51,840 bases of DNA, from contig VGYB01000011.1 of the NCBI GenBank assembly GCA_016873115.1, positions 1-51,840 of the forward strand, read 5' to 3'. This stretch comes from Planctomycetota bacterium. GTDB taxonomy: Bacteria > Planctomycetota > Phycisphaerae > Phycisphaerales > SM1A02. Of the stretch, positions 28,623-37,306 are shown piece after piece (positions within the stretch are counted from its first letter, which is position 1; every line of letters begins with the position of its first letter). The translations under genes and the position numbers were made by a program. The notes beneath the pieces are model-generated. The model worked only from the letters and a program-made list of their open reading frames with translations. It did not search any database and was not told the origin of the DNA.

Positions 28623-29504
28623 TCAGAGGGTGAGTCGGCCGTTCCACAGCATCCAGCCGACGAGTGCAGCCAGGAGGAGGCGCCAAAGCCCGCACCAGAG
28701 GAGTCCGCCGCGTCCGATGAACGCCACGAACCACGAGATGGCGAAGGCCGCGCTCACCGCGGCGACGATGATGCCGACGGCGACCGGCATGATGCCGCCC
28801 AGCAGCTCGATGCCGCCGTCCTGCTGAAGCAGCTTCATCAGTTTGTACGCGCAGGCGGCGCCGAGTGTGGGCAGGCCGAGCAGGAAACTGAACTCCGCTG
28901 CTGCGCGGGGTCGAAGCCCGACGGTCAGTCCGCCCAGGATCGACATCATCGAGCGGCTCGTCCCCGGCCACATCGCCACGCACTGCATGAGCCCGATGAG
29001 GACGCTCTGCACGACCGTGAGCGAACTGCCATCGACTTCCGTTCCCCGTTCATCGGCGGCCCGCCCGCGAACCCACCCATTCAGGAGCACGAGCACGACG
29101 CCGCCGATCGCCAAGGCCAGCACGACCGGCAGCGGCTTGAACAGCCGTGCTTCGAGCCAGTCACTGAGCAACAGCCCGAAGATGGCTGCCGGGATGAAGG
29201 CCACCATGAGATTGCGCAGGAGCCGAAGCGCCTGACGATGGTCGGCAGCCTTTCGCACGAGACCGGTGACGGCGACGCAGGCGTGCGCCATGCCGCGCAC
29301 CTTGCTCCAGTAGAGACCTGCCACGGCGAGGATCGCGCCGCCCTGGATCACGATCGAGAAGGCATCGACCGCCCGGCGCAGCTCCTCGTCAGAGCGCAGG
29401 CCGAGCCACTGCGCCGTCAACACGAGGTGGCCGGTGGAACTCACCGGCAGATACTCGGTGATTCCTTCGACCAACCCAAGGATCACCGCATCGAGCAGTG
29501 TCAT
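28623..29504 (-). CDS. uppP: Undecaprenyl-diphosphate phosphatase (BacA/UppP)
   Basis: Integral membrane phosphatase recycling the lipid carrier for cell-wall and surface glycan synthesis. 293 residues with the conserved EGITEYLPVSSTGHL near the N terminus and WPGTSRSMMSILGGLTVGLR, plus about eight hydrophobic segments. The start was placed at 29504 (MTLLDAVILGLVEG), which overlaps the stop of the reductoisomerase-like gene as ATGA; an earlier in-frame ATG is inside that gene. Confidence 0.94.
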   Translation of the reverse strand: MTLLDAVILGLVEGITEYLPVSSTGHLVLTAQWLGLRSDEELRRAVDAFSIVIQGGAILAVAGLYWSKVRGMAHACVAVTGLVRKAADHRQALRLLRNLMVAFIPAAIFGLLLSDWLEARLFKPLPVVLALAIGGVVLVLLNGWVRGRAADERGTEVDGSSLTVVQSVLIGLMQCVAMWPGTSRSMMSILGGLTVGLRPRAAAEFSFLLGLPTLGAACAYKLMKLLQQDGGIELLGGIMPVAVGIIVAAVSAAFAISWFVAFIGRGGLLWCGLWRLLLAALVGWMLWNGRLTL

Positions 29505-30523
29505 GGGCGGCTCTCCTGGGCGAGCCAAGGCATCATGGCGCGCACGGTACGCCCTGCTTGCTCCAGTGTCATGGCCGCCGCCTGGGTCTGGCCCTCGCGC
29601 AGGCGCCTGCCGCCGTTGAGCTGGTCAGCCATGAGCGCGGCGAAGAATCGACCGTCACGCACCCGCTCAAGCAGGTCCTTCATGGCCTCGCGCGTGCGAT
29701 CGTCGACGACCACTGGACCGGCCTCATCGATCCCGAACGCAGCCGTTGGCGAGACGCGCTCCCGCATCCCGGCGATGCCGTGCTCGTAGACCAGGTCGGC
29801 GACCTGCTTGAGTTCATGGATGCACTCGATGTAAGCGATCTCGGGGGGGTAACCGGCCGCCACGAGTGCGTCGTAGGCAGCCTGCATCAGGTGCACCATG
29901 CCACCGCACAGGACCGCCTGCTCGCCGAACAGATCGGTTTCCGCCTCGACGGCTGAGGTCGACTCGATCACGCCTGAACGGCCGCACCCGATGCCGGCAG
30001 CCCATGCCAACGCCAGTGCGCGGGTCCGCTTGGGATCGGCACCGGCTGCATGGACGGCCATGAGCGCAGGGATGCCCTGTCCCATCGTGAACCGCTTCCG
30101 CAGGGTGCTGCCCGGCCCCTTCGGCGCCACCATCACGATGCCGCGTGCCGGGGCTGCCGCCACCAGCCCGTAGCGAAGGGGTGCGCCGCAGACGAATCCA
30201 GCCACGGCGTCTGCGCGCATCGCCGGCTCCACCGTGGCCCACACATCACCCGCCACATGATCGGGTACGCAGAGCGCGACCAGTGCGGCCAACGATGCGG
30301 CCTCGGCGGTATCGAACTCCTCGAATCTCTCGCTGCGCGCCGCTGCGCGGGCCGTCGATCCGGACCGGCCCCCGACCACGACCCGGATGCCGCTGTCGCG
30401 CAGATTGAGTGCGTGCGCCCGGCCTTGGTTGCCGAAGCCGACGATGGCGACGGTCTGGCCGTGCAACGCTTCCAACCACAGTCCAGCGGAATCCTGGAGA
30501 ACTTGGCACTCGGGACGACCCAT
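29501..30523 (-). CDS. Ketol-acid reductoisomerase-like protein (divergent)
   Basis: 340 residues from the chosen ATG. The Rossmann motif GFGNQGRAHALNLRDSG and the knotted-domain metal residues are kept (EAETDLFGEQAVLCGG and IECIHELKQVADLVYEHGI). Departures from IlvC: PKGPGH becomes PKGPGSTLRK, and the TAEYG motif is TAAFG. It may be the organism's real branched-chain enzyme or a paralog; ilvB, ilvN and leu genes are not adjacent. It is coupled to uppP by an ATGA overlap. TATGTT (30541-30536) ends twelve bases before the ATG. Confidence 0.82.
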   Translation of the reverse strand: MGRPECQVLQDSAGLWLEALHGQTVAIVGFGNQGRAHALNLRDSGIRVVVGGRSGSTARAAARSERFEEFDTAEAASLAALVALCVPDHVAGDVWATVEPAMRADAVAGFVCGAPLRYGLVAAAPARGIVMVAPKGPGSTLRKRFTMGQGIPALMAVHAAGADPKRTRALALAWAAGIGCGRSGVIESTSAVEAETDLFGEQAVLCGGMVHLMQAAYDALVAAGYPPEIAYIECIHELKQVADLVYEHGIAGMRERVSPTAAFGIDEAGPVVVDDRTREAMKDLLERVRDGRFFAALMADQLNGGRRLREGQTQAAAMTLEQAGRTVRAMMPWLAQESRP

Positions 30524-30659
30524 GGCAGCCCACAGAACATAGCCGTGGAGCCACGATTGGGTTGGAGGTGGGGGAAACCATGGCAAGATCAGAAGGGGTA
30601 CAGCGTTTCACTGCCTGAACCCTTCAAGCCCGTCGACCGTGCCAACCGATAACGACCCC

Positions 30660-31028
30660 ATGACCGCTCTCGCCGAACAACGACTCTCCGAACGCTACGG
30701 GGTGAACGCCCCGTACACGGCTGTCCGCGTTGGGGCTGCTGGCGGCGCCGGATTCCCGCTCGAAGGCCACGCGTACGACATTTCGGCCACCGGACTGCGG
30801 TTCGAACTCGATGAAGTGATGAAGGTGGGTCAGCCCCTGAGCCTTGAACTGCTCCTCCCCGGTGCCGGCGGATGGGTGCGTCTGGCGGGTCGGGTGGTTC
30901 GGCTTTTCGATGAGATCGATGATCCCGGTCCGCGCCGCATGGCGATCCATGTCGACTCGTTTGAGGACGACAGCCATCGAGAGCGGCTCGTGGGTCATCT
31001 GGACCGCGGCTACCTGATGTTGGCCTGA
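30660..31028 (+). CDS. PilZ-domain protein, probable c-di-GMP receptor
   Basis: 122-residue single PilZ domain. The nucleotide-binding signature is intact: RLSER (RxxxR, residues 8-12) followed by DISATGLRF (DxSxxG), so c-di-GMP binding is expected. No other domain. Start ATG 30660 is preferred; a GTG at 30639 in the same frame would add seven residues. Ends 18 bp before rnc on the same strand. Confidence 0.85.
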   Translation: MTALAEQRLSERYGVNAPYTAVRVGAAGGAGFPLEGHAYDISATGLRFELDEVMKVGQPLSLELLLPGAGGWVRLAGRVVRLFDEIDDPGPRRMAIHVDSFEDDSHRERLVGHLDRGYLMLA

Positions 31029-31046
31029 TCCTTCGGCGAGCGCCCC

Positions 31047-32000
31047 ATGCCATCCAAGCGATCGTCGACAGCGTCCTCCGCAGGGAAGGTGCCCGGTGCC
31101 TCGAAGAAGCGTGACGCAGCGCCCAAGACCAGTGCGCCCAAGACCGGCGCGCCCAAGCCCAAGCGCAAGCGCAAGCGCAAGCCTGCGTCTCCCTCGACGG
31201 TTGCACCGACCACCCGAAAGCGGTCCGGCAACCCCAAGGCGATTGCCGCAGTGCGAACCAAGGCCGGGCGGCCTGACGAACGCTTCGAGCTGATCGGCCA
31301 TGAGTTTCGCGATGTGAGGCTGATGCGTCTGGCGCTCACGCACGCTTCAGTGAGCAACACGCGGATGGCCAGCAACGAACGCCTCGAGTTTCTGGGCGAT
31401 GCCGTGCTGGGACAGATCATCTGCGAACACCTGTACCAACGCTATCCAGCCCGACTGGAGGGGGACCTGACCAAGCTCAAGTCGCACCTGGTCAGCCGAG
31501 AGATGTGCGCCCAGTTGGTGCGTGAGGCAGGCTTCCATCGCCTGATGTCGATCGGCAAGGGCATGATCAGCCCTGAGCAGTTGCCCAAGAGCGTGCTGGC
31601 GGGGCTCTTCGAGAGCCTGGTCGGCGCGATCTTCCTCGATGGTGGCATCCAGCCGGCCCGGGCCTTTGTGCTGCGTCACCTCGAGCCGCACATCGAGCGC
31701 ACGCTGCAATTGGGTCACCAGGAGAACTTCAAGAGCGTGCTGCAGCAGTTGGCGCAGCAGGCCGGCCTGGGCTCGCCGACCTATGTGGTCCTGTCGGAGC
31801 GCGGCCCGGATCACGAGAAGAACTTCGAGATCCGCGCACAGATCGGCGATCGCAACTTCACCAGTTGCTGGGGCATGAGCAAGAAGGCTGCCGAGCAGGG
31901 TGCCGCGCTGCATGCGCTGCGTGAACTCGCATTCGTCATCGACGGCCCGACCGGGCCGCAGGTGCAGGCACTTCAGGCGGCTGAATCCAGGATGCCCTGA
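31047..32000 (+). CDS. rnc: Ribonuclease III with a basic N-terminal extension
   Basis: Cuts double-stranded RNA in rRNA processing. 317 residues against about 230 usually. The catalytic domain has the signature NERLEFLGDAVLG and ESLVGAIFLDGG; the C-terminal dsRNA-binding domain runs from about 230 to 302 (ENFKSVLQQLAQQ...MSKKAAEQGAALHAL). Residues 1-75 are a Lys/Pro/Ala-rich tail (KPKRKRKRKPAS) from simple AAGCGC repeats, likely RNA-contacting. No strong ribosome-binding site; probably co-transcribed with the PilZ gene. Overlaps convergent aroK by 28 bp. Confidence 0.95.
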   Translation: MPSKRSSTASSAGKVPGASKKRDAAPKTSAPKTGAPKPKRKRKRKPASPSTVAPTTRKRSGNPKAIAAVRTKAGRPDERFELIGHEFRDVRLMRLALTHASVSNTRMASNERLEFLGDAVLGQIICEHLYQRYPARLEGDLTKLKSHLVSREMCAQLVREAGFHRLMSIGKGMISPEQLPKSVLAGLFESLVGAIFLDGGIQPARAFVLRHLEPHIERTLQLGHQENFKSVLQQLAQQAGLGSPTYVVLSERGPDHEKNFEIRAQIGDRNFTSCWGMSKKAAEQGAALHALRELAFVIDGPTGPQVQALQAAESRMP

Positions 32001-32497
32001 GCGATCTCCGTCGGGTTTCGCGTGTCCGTGGCCACCACGGCATCGGCCAGCCGCTCGAAGGCCGCCCAGCGTCGCGCGCGGACGGCAGCCACTTCCTGAT
32101 CCGGAAGAGCGCCCGTGAGGCTCGGTCTGGTTCCGGGCGCTTGGCGGATGCGTCCAGCCAGCACCTCATCGGGCGCGTCGAGCAGGATCACGGTCCAACC
32201 ACCTGTCCGCGCGGATTCCAGCACGGCCTCCGCGCCTGGAGCCATCGGCGTCCCGCCGCCGAGAGCGATCACCGTGAGTGAAGCGGGCTTGAGCGCATCG
32301 CGGAGTGTCGTGGCCTCAAGGGCTCGGTAGGCCGCTTCGCCGAGTGCCACGAACGCATCATGCGCCGACCGGAATCCCGCGGCCCCGGCCACGGCATCGT
32401 CAAGATCCAGGAAGGTCCCGCCCGACAGCCGTGCGATCTCTCGACCGACCGACGACTTGCCAGTGGCTCGAAGGCCGATCAGGATGATGCGTTGCAT
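31973..32497 (-). CDS. aroK: Shikimate kinase
   Basis: Phosphorylates shikimate in aromatic amino acid synthesis. 174 residues: Walker A IGLRATGKSSVG (7-18), the FLDLDD shikimate site, LGEAAYRALE and ALGGGTPM, with the lid region RQAPGTRPSL. It follows rpmH by 49 nt on the same strand and shares its last 28 bp with the end of rnc. Confidence 0.93.
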   Translation of the reverse strand: MQRIILIGLRATGKSSVGREIARLSGGTFLDLDDAVAGAAGFRSAHDAFVALGEAAYRALEATTLRDALKPASLTVIALGGGTPMAPGAEAVLESARTGGWTVILLDAPDEVLAGRIRQAPGTRPSLTGALPDQEVAAVRARRWAAFERLADAVVATDTRNPTEIAQGILDSAA

Positions 32498-32546
32498 GCG
32501 TTCATCCGGCGCAGTGCGCCTGGCATGCGGGCAGGTCCGCGGGCGC

Positions 32547-32681
32547 TCAGCGCACGCGGATCGCGCGTCCCAGACGACGCTTGCGGTTGATGATCTTCCG
32601 GCCCTTGCGCGTGCTCATGCGGCTGCGGAAACCGACCGAGCGGACCTTCTTCGTACGGCTGACCTTGTGGGGGAAGTGCAT
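32547..32681 (-). CDS. rpmH: Ribosomal protein bL34
   Basis: A 44-residue protein, MHFPHKVSRTKKVRSVGFRS followed by RMSTRKGRKIINRKRRLGRA, with the L34 signature SVGFRSRMSTRKGRKI. It is below usual ORF length cut-offs and easily missed. Start ATG at 32681-32679, stop TGA at 32549-32547. In many bacteria rpmH lies with rnpA and dnaA near the origin; here its downstream neighbour is aroK and no rnpA follows. Confidence 0.95.
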   Translation of the reverse strand: MHFPHKVSRTKKVRSVGFRSRMSTRKGRKIINRKRRLGRAIRVR

Positions 32682-32719
32682 GGAGATCTCGGTGGTTGGC
32701 CCGACGGGGCGAGCCGCGC

Positions 32720-32748
32720 AGGCTAACGGGGCTCTCGGTGCGGGGCAA
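32720..32748 (-). promoter_or_regulatory. rpmH promoter
   Basis: On the minus strand TTGCCC (32748-32743), a 17-bp spacer and TAGCCT (32725-32720), giving a leader of about 30 nt before the rpmH ATG. Confidence 0.5.
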
Positions 32749-32824
32749 GCGACTCATGGCGTCCCGGCTGTGGTTATCAGAAAGCAGGCTGCATTGGGGG
32801 TACCCGGTCCACGCTCCCCACGCT

Positions 32825-33481
32825 TCAGGTGGCCGCATGACGGGACAACTGGCCTTCGACCAGGAAGATGACCTCGGTGGCGATCGATGCCGCAAGGTCG
32901 GCGATCCGCTCGAAGCGCTGGGCCATGGCCATGATCTCCAGATCCGCCTCGACCCACTCCGGGTGGCTGGGCATCTGCTGCCGCGCCCACAGGAGGATGG
33001 CCTTGTTGATGTCATCGACCCGTCGGTCGCTGTTGCGCACATGGCGGCCGAGCGTGGCGTCCTCGTTCCCCAGCGCCACCAGCACATCGGTGAGCATGGT
33101 GCGGGCGGCAAAGGCGATGTCGATCAGGTCGCCCGGCAAGTCGTCGTGCTCGATCTCGGAAAGCCGAAGGATGCGCTTGGAGATGCCGCGCGCCATGTCG
33201 GCCATGCGCTCAAAGTCCGTGTTGATGCGCATGACCGCCAGGACCAGCCGCAGATCACCGGCGACCGGGTGGGCCAGCGCGAGCAGGCGCATCGCGTGCT
33301 CCTCGATCATCGTCTCCATGCGGTCGATCTCGTCGTCGCCTTCGCGGACTTCGTGGGCGGCATCGAGGTCGTTCTCGACCAAGGCCTCGATCACGCGCGT
33401 CAGGCGCCGCTCGACCATGGCACCCATGGTGAGCAGGTCGCGTCGCAGGCTGGTGAGTTCGCTTTGCAGTTCGATCGGCAT
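32825..33481 (-). CDS. phoU: Phosphate signalling protein PhoU
   Basis: Negative regulator linking the Pst transporter to the PhoR kinase. 218 residues in two three-helix repeats with the metal-binding ExxxD motifs NTDFERMADMARG and AQRFERIADLAAS. AGGAGGG lies 5 nt before the ATG. Last gene of the pst operon, 16 bp after pstB. Confidence 0.95.
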   Translation of the reverse strand: MPIELQSELTSLRRDLLTMGAMVERRLTRVIEALVENDLDAAHEVREGDDEIDRMETMIEEHAMRLLALAHPVAGDLRLVLAVMRINTDFERMADMARGISKRILRLSEIEHDDLPGDLIDIAFAARTMLTDVLVALGNEDATLGRHVRNSDRRVDDINKAILLWARQQMPSHPEWVEADLEIMAMAQRFERIADLAASIATEVIFLVEGQLSRHAAT

Positions 33482-33497
33482 GTGGTCCCTCCTGGTC

Positions 33498-34319
33498 TCA
33501 GCCGAAGCGGCCGGTGACGTAGTCCTCGGTCTGCTTGGATCGTGGGTTGGTGAACAGCGTTTCGGTCTGGCCCGCCTCGATGAGCGCGCCCTCGAAGAAG
33601 AAGGCCGTCTGGTCGCTGATGCGGGAGGCCTGCTGCATGTTGTGCGTGACGATGACGATCGTGTAGTCGGTGCGCAACTGGCGAATCAGGTTCTCGACGC
33701 TCGCGGTCGACTTGGGATCGAGCGCGGAGCACGGTTCGTCCATCAACAGGACTTCGGGTCCGCCGGCGATGGCGCGGGCGATGCACAGTCTCTGCTGCTG
33801 CCCGCCCGAGAGGCCGAGCGCGCTCGCGTGCAGTCGGTCCTTCACCTCGTTCCAGAGCGCCGCCGAGCGCAGGCTCCGTTCGACCAGATCCTCAAGATCC
33901 GCTCGACTGTGCTTCCAGTGCAGGCGGGGTCCGAACGCCACATTGTCGAAGATCGACTTCGGGAAGGGATTGGGGCGCTGGAACACCATGCCCACGCGCC
34001 GCCGCAGGTCGACGACATCCACCGAACGGGCCAGGATGTCCTCGCCATCGAGCGTGAGTGTGCCGCTGGCCCGCGCGCCGACGATCGTGTCGTTCATGCG
34101 GTTCATCCAGCGCAGGAAGGTGCTCTTGCCGCAGCCGCTGGGACCGATGAACGCCGTGACTTGGTGGCGCGGGATGTCGAGCGAGATCCCCTTGAGCGCC
34201 TGGAACGAGCCATAGAAGCCATCGAAGCCCACTGCCTGGATCGAGATGGGTTCCCGGGTGCCGGGCATGGTCGCGGCAACCGTGGTCGGGTTGGTCTCGC
34301 TGGCGGACATGGTGGTCAT
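33498..34319 (-). CDS. pstB: Phosphate ABC transporter ATP-binding protein
   Basis: ATPase of the PstSCAB high-affinity phosphate importer. 273 residues: Walker [11 protein letters not shown]-loop [13 protein letters not shown], signature [16 protein letters not shown], Walker [13 protein letters not shown] and the switch VTHNMQQA. The ATG at 34319 overlaps the pstA stop as ATGA; a second ATG three codons later is possible. The first 25 residues ([13 protein letters not shown]...) are extra relative to typical PstB. Confidence 0.97.
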   Translation of the reverse strand: MTTMSASETNPTTVAATMPGTREPISIQAVGFDGFYGSFQALKGISLDIPRHQVTAFIGPSGCGKSTFLRWMNRMNDTIVGARASGTLTLDGEDILARSVDVVDLRRRVGMVFQRPNPFPKSIFDNVAFGPRLHWKHSRADLEDLVERSLRSAALWNEVKDRLHASALGLSGGQQQRLCIARAIAGGPEVLLMDEPCSALDPKSTASVENLIRQLRTDYTIVIVTHNMQQASRISDQTAFFFEGALIEAGQTETLFTNPRSKQTEDYVTGRFG

Positions 34320-35251
34320 TGGAATGGAGTCTGGAGCCGCTGGCGCACGAGGATCGCGAGTGCGTTGAAGGACATGAGCACCGCAAGCTGCACGATGATC
34401 GCCGCCGCCGCGATCTCCTGGAACGACGCCTTGGCGCGTCCGGCCCAGTTGAAGATCTGCATGGGCAAGACCGTGAACTCGGACATCAGGTTAGCCGGGG
34501 TCTCGAGCACCATCAGCGGTGCGCCGAGCACCAGGATCGGTGCGGCCTCGCCGATGGCCCGGCTCATCGCCAGGATCGCGCCGGTCATGACCATCGGCAA
34601 GCTGGCGGGCAGCGTGATGCGGGACACCATCTGCCAGCGGGTGCTGCCCAGCGCGAGCGCTCCCTGGCGCAGCGAGTTCGGCACGGCGCGGATGGCTTCC
34701 TGGCTCGCGACGATCACGATTGGCAGAACGACGAGGGCAAGTGTGAGACCACCCGCGAGGACGCTCGAGCCGAACGGCAGCCGCAGGTAGAGGAGTGACT
34801 CGGGGTTGCCCAGCTCGATCGGCTCCGATCCCGCGCGCCATCCGAAGAAGCGGCTGAAGGCCGTCAGCCCGATGATGCCGTAGACGATGCTCGGAACGCC
34901 CGACAGATTGCTGATGTTGATGCGGATCAACTCGGTGAGCCGGCTTCGCTTGGCGAACTCCTCGAGGTAGATCGCGGTCCCCACACCGACTGGCAGCGCA
35001 GTCAGCGCGCAGATCGCACAGACCCAGATGCTGCCCACGAGCGGTGCCCGGATCCCGGCCTGGTCGGGCTTGCGCGAGGCGAAGTTGGCGATGAAGTCCG
35101 GGCTCAGGCGGTGAACCCCATCCATCATGATGCTCACGATCAGCACCGCAAGCACGCAGACGGCCAGGCCGGTGCAGGTGATGCAGGTGGCCAGGAACAT
35201 CCTGTTGGCCAGAAGCCGACGGGCCACGGGAATGTGCGGGGCGTCGGTCAC
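34316..35251 (-). CDS. pstA: Phosphate ABC transporter permease PstA
   Basis: Membrane subunit with six predicted spans, 311 residues. [14 protein letters not shown] and the EAA-type coupling loop [31 protein letters not shown] identify it. The start is GTG at 35251, overlapping the pstC stop as GTGA, with GAGGAG 5 nt upstream; the open frame continues to 36043 but that part is antiparallel to pstC in another frame and was excluded. Confidence 0.95.
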   Translation of the reverse strand: MTDAPHIPVARRLLANRMFLATCITCTGLAVCVLAVLIVSIMMDGVHRLSPDFIANFASRKPDQAGIRAPLVGSIWVCAICALTALPVGVGTAIYLEEFAKRSRLTELIRINISNLSGVPSIVYGIIGLTAFSRFFGWRAGSEPIELGNPESLLYLRLPFGSSVLAGGLTLALVVLPIVIVASQEAIRAVPNSLRQGALALGSTRWQMVSRITLPASLPMVMTGAILAMSRAIGEAAPILVLGAPLMVLETPANLMSEFTVLPMQIFNWAGRAKASFQEIAAAAIIVQLAVLMSFNALAILVRQRLQTPFQ

Positions 35252-36210
35252 TCGTACTCCTCGCGGTACCGCTTGAGGATGGCCGAGCCGGTGAGCGTGA
35301 GCGCAAGCGTCATGATGAAGAGCGTGGCGGCCACGGCATAGCTCGAGGCGTACTCCACGCTGTTGGCCTGGGCATCGCCCGTGAAGATCGCGACGATGAA
35401 GCCGGTCATCGTCTGCACCTGGCTCGCGGGATTCATCGTCATTTGCGCGAGTCCGCCCGCGGCCAGTGCCACGATCATGGTCTCGCCGATGGCGCGCGTG
35501 AGGGCGAGCAGGAAGCTCGCCATGATCCCGCTGAGCGCCGCCGGCAGCACGACCTTGACCGAGGTGTCGAACTTCGTGCCGCCGAGCGCCGAACTCCCAT
35601 CGCGAAGGCTTTGCGGCACGGCACGCAGGGCATCCTCGCTCAGGGAGCAGACGATGGGCAGGATCATGATGCCCACGGCCAGTCCCGCGCTGAGCGCGTT
35701 GTAGGTGCCGAACGCATCGCTCACGCGCTGCAAGGCCGGCGTGATCACCGCGAGCGCGAAGAAGCCGTAGACGACCGTCGGCACGCCGGCGAGGACCTCG
35801 AGCGCGGACTTGAGCACCACGCGCAGGCGCGGTGGCGCATACTCCGAGAGGAAAATCGCGGTCACCAAGCCGATGGGCAGCGCGAACGCCCCGGCGATCA
35901 CCGTCACCAGCACGGTGCCGCAGACCAGGGGCAGCACGCCGAACTTCTGCTCGCCGCCGAGCAGGGGGCTCCACTCCGTCCCCGTGAGGAACGGGATGAG
36001 GCCGATGCCCGGCTTGTCGGGAAAACCCGTGAAGAAGCCCCAAGCCTCGATGCCCAGGACGGCCACGATCGAGAACGTGGTCACGATCGAGAGCAGCGAG
36101 AACGAGAGCAGGACCGACTTGACCACCCGCTCGCTGCGATCCCGCGACGATCGTGGGATCGGTGTGCCGCGTGCGGCAGAGGTGATCGCGGCGGCTGCCT
36201 GCAGGGACAT
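35248..36210 (-). CDS. pstC: Phosphate ABC transporter permease PstC
   Basis: Partner permease of PstA, 320 residues, six spans. Markers are LAGVPTVVYGFFALAV and the coupling loop VPQSLRDGSSALGGTKFDTSVKVVLPAALSGI. Despite lying 63 bp after pstS it has its own -10-like TAGGAT (36222-36217) ending six bases before the ATG, so part of its expression may be independent of the upstream promoter. Confidence 0.95.
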   Translation of the reverse strand: MSLQAAAAITSAARGTPIPRSSRDRSERVVKSVLLSFSLLSIVTTFSIVAVLGIEAWGFFTGFPDKPGIGLIPFLTGTEWSPLLGGEQKFGVLPLVCGTVLVTVIAGAFALPIGLVTAIFLSEYAPPRLRVVLKSALEVLAGVPTVVYGFFALAVITPALQRVSDAFGTYNALSAGLAVGIMILPIVCSLSEDALRAVPQSLRDGSSALGGTKFDTSVKVVLPAALSGIMASFLLALTRAIGETMIVALAAGGLAQMTMNPASQVQTMTGFIVAIFTGDAQANSVEYASSYAVAATLFIMTLALTLTGSAILKRYREEYE

Positions 36211-36273
36211 GTTTGGATCCTACGGGTGAGCCATCCGGGCAGGGCGCACCTGCCGTTCAGGCCGTGCTTGACT

Positions 36274-37248
36274 CTAGCGGTAGACCGAACGGAAGGTGCC
36301 GTGGACTTCCTCGCCGTCGGTGTCCACGAACTGCGTCCCGGTGCGGCGTGCGACCCAGTTGGCTCGCACCATCGACTGGAGATCCGCAGGGAGCTTGATG
36401 TAGCCCACTTCCGGCGCGAACTCGGGTGTCTTCTCGATGAGGTAGTCGATGAAGGCCACGACCTGCGGCTTGGTCAGCGACGCTGCGTTCACGTAGTAGA
36501 AGAGCGGTCGGCCAAGCGGCTGGTATGAGCCGTCCTCGACGGTCACGGGGCTCGGCGCCACGGGGCCCTTGCCGCCGTCGATCGCCACGCCGCGCAGCTT
36601 GCCCTCGTTCTCCATCAGGTAGGCGATGCCGAAGAAGCCGATCGCGTGCTTGTTGTCGAGGATGCCGCGCACGAGCACATTGTCGTCCTCGCTGACGCTC
36701 ATGTCGCCGCGGACCTTGCCGTCCTTGCCGATCACCGCTTCCTTGAAGTAGTCGAAGGTGCCCGAGTCGGTGCCGGGGCTGAAGATCTGGATGGCGTCGT
36801 TGGGCCAGGCGGGATTGAGTTCGCTCCAGGTCTTCACGCCGCCATCCATGTAGATGCGCTTGAGGTCGGCGATCGTCAGCGAGGTAGCCCAGGTGTTGGC
36901 CCTGTTGACGACGACCGAGAGGCCATCGAAGGCCACGGGGAGCTCGACGAACTCGATGCTGTTCTTGCGGGCGAGTTCGACCTCGCCGGGCTTGATCGCG
37001 CGGCTCGCCGCGGTCACATCGATCTCACCGGCGCAGAAGCGCTTGAAGCCGCCGCCGGTGCCGGACATGCCCACCGAGACGTTGACCTTGGGGGCGACCT
37101 TCTTGAACTCCTCCGCAGCGGCTTCGGAGATCAGGAAGACCGTGCTCGACCCGTCGAGCCGCACCGGGCCCGTGGCCTTGGTCGGGTCGGTGGAGGGGGA
37201 CTGCTGGGCGGCAACGGCGAGGATCGTGGCGAGGGTGGGCAGGAGCAT
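36274..37248 (-). CDS. pstS: Phosphate-binding protein PstS
   Basis: Exported substrate-binding component of the phosphate importer, 324 residues from MLLPTLATILAVAAQQ (signal peptide). Phosphate-binding loops are LDGSSTVFLISEA, SVGMSGTGGGFKRFCAGEIDV and SPGTDSGTFDYF. The start at 37248 was chosen because AAAGG lies 7 nt upstream; an ATG 14 codons earlier is before the signal peptide and inside the promoter region. Confidence 0.95.
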   Translation of the reverse strand: MLLPTLATILAVAAQQSPSTDPTKATGPVRLDGSSTVFLISEAAAEEFKKVAPKVNVSVGMSGTGGGFKRFCAGEIDVTAASRAIKPGEVELARKNSIEFVELPVAFDGLSVVVNRANTWATSLTIADLKRIYMDGGVKTWSELNPAWPNDAIQIFSPGTDSGTFDYFKEAVIGKDGKVRGDMSVSEDDNVLVRGILDNKHAIGFFGIAYLMENEGKLRGVAIDGGKGPVAPSPVTVEDGSYQPLGRPLFYYVNAASLTKPQVVAFIDYLIEKTPEFAPEVGYIKLPADLQSMVRANWVARRTGTQFVDTDGEEVHGTFRSVYR

Positions 37249-37273
37249 GGAGTGCCTTTCGTCGGAGCACGCG

Positions 37274-37306
37274 ACCCTAGCACGAACCATGTTCAGGTTG
37301 GGTTAA
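37274..37306 (-). promoter_or_regulatory. pstS promoter with Pho-box-like direct repeat
   Basis: Minus strand: TTAACC (37306-37301), 5 bp, TGAACA (37295-37290), 10 bp, then the -10 TAGGGT (37279-37274). Two TTAACA-like hexamers spaced by five bases about ten bases above the -10 is the layout of PhoB/PhoP-activated promoters. The first hexamer overlaps the phoR stop codon. Confidence 0.6.

Noticed and set aside
35252-36043. A 575-residue PstA fusion
   Set aside because: The extra N-terminal part lies over pstC in another frame; GTG 35251 has a GAGGAG at 5 nt and overlaps the pstC stop.
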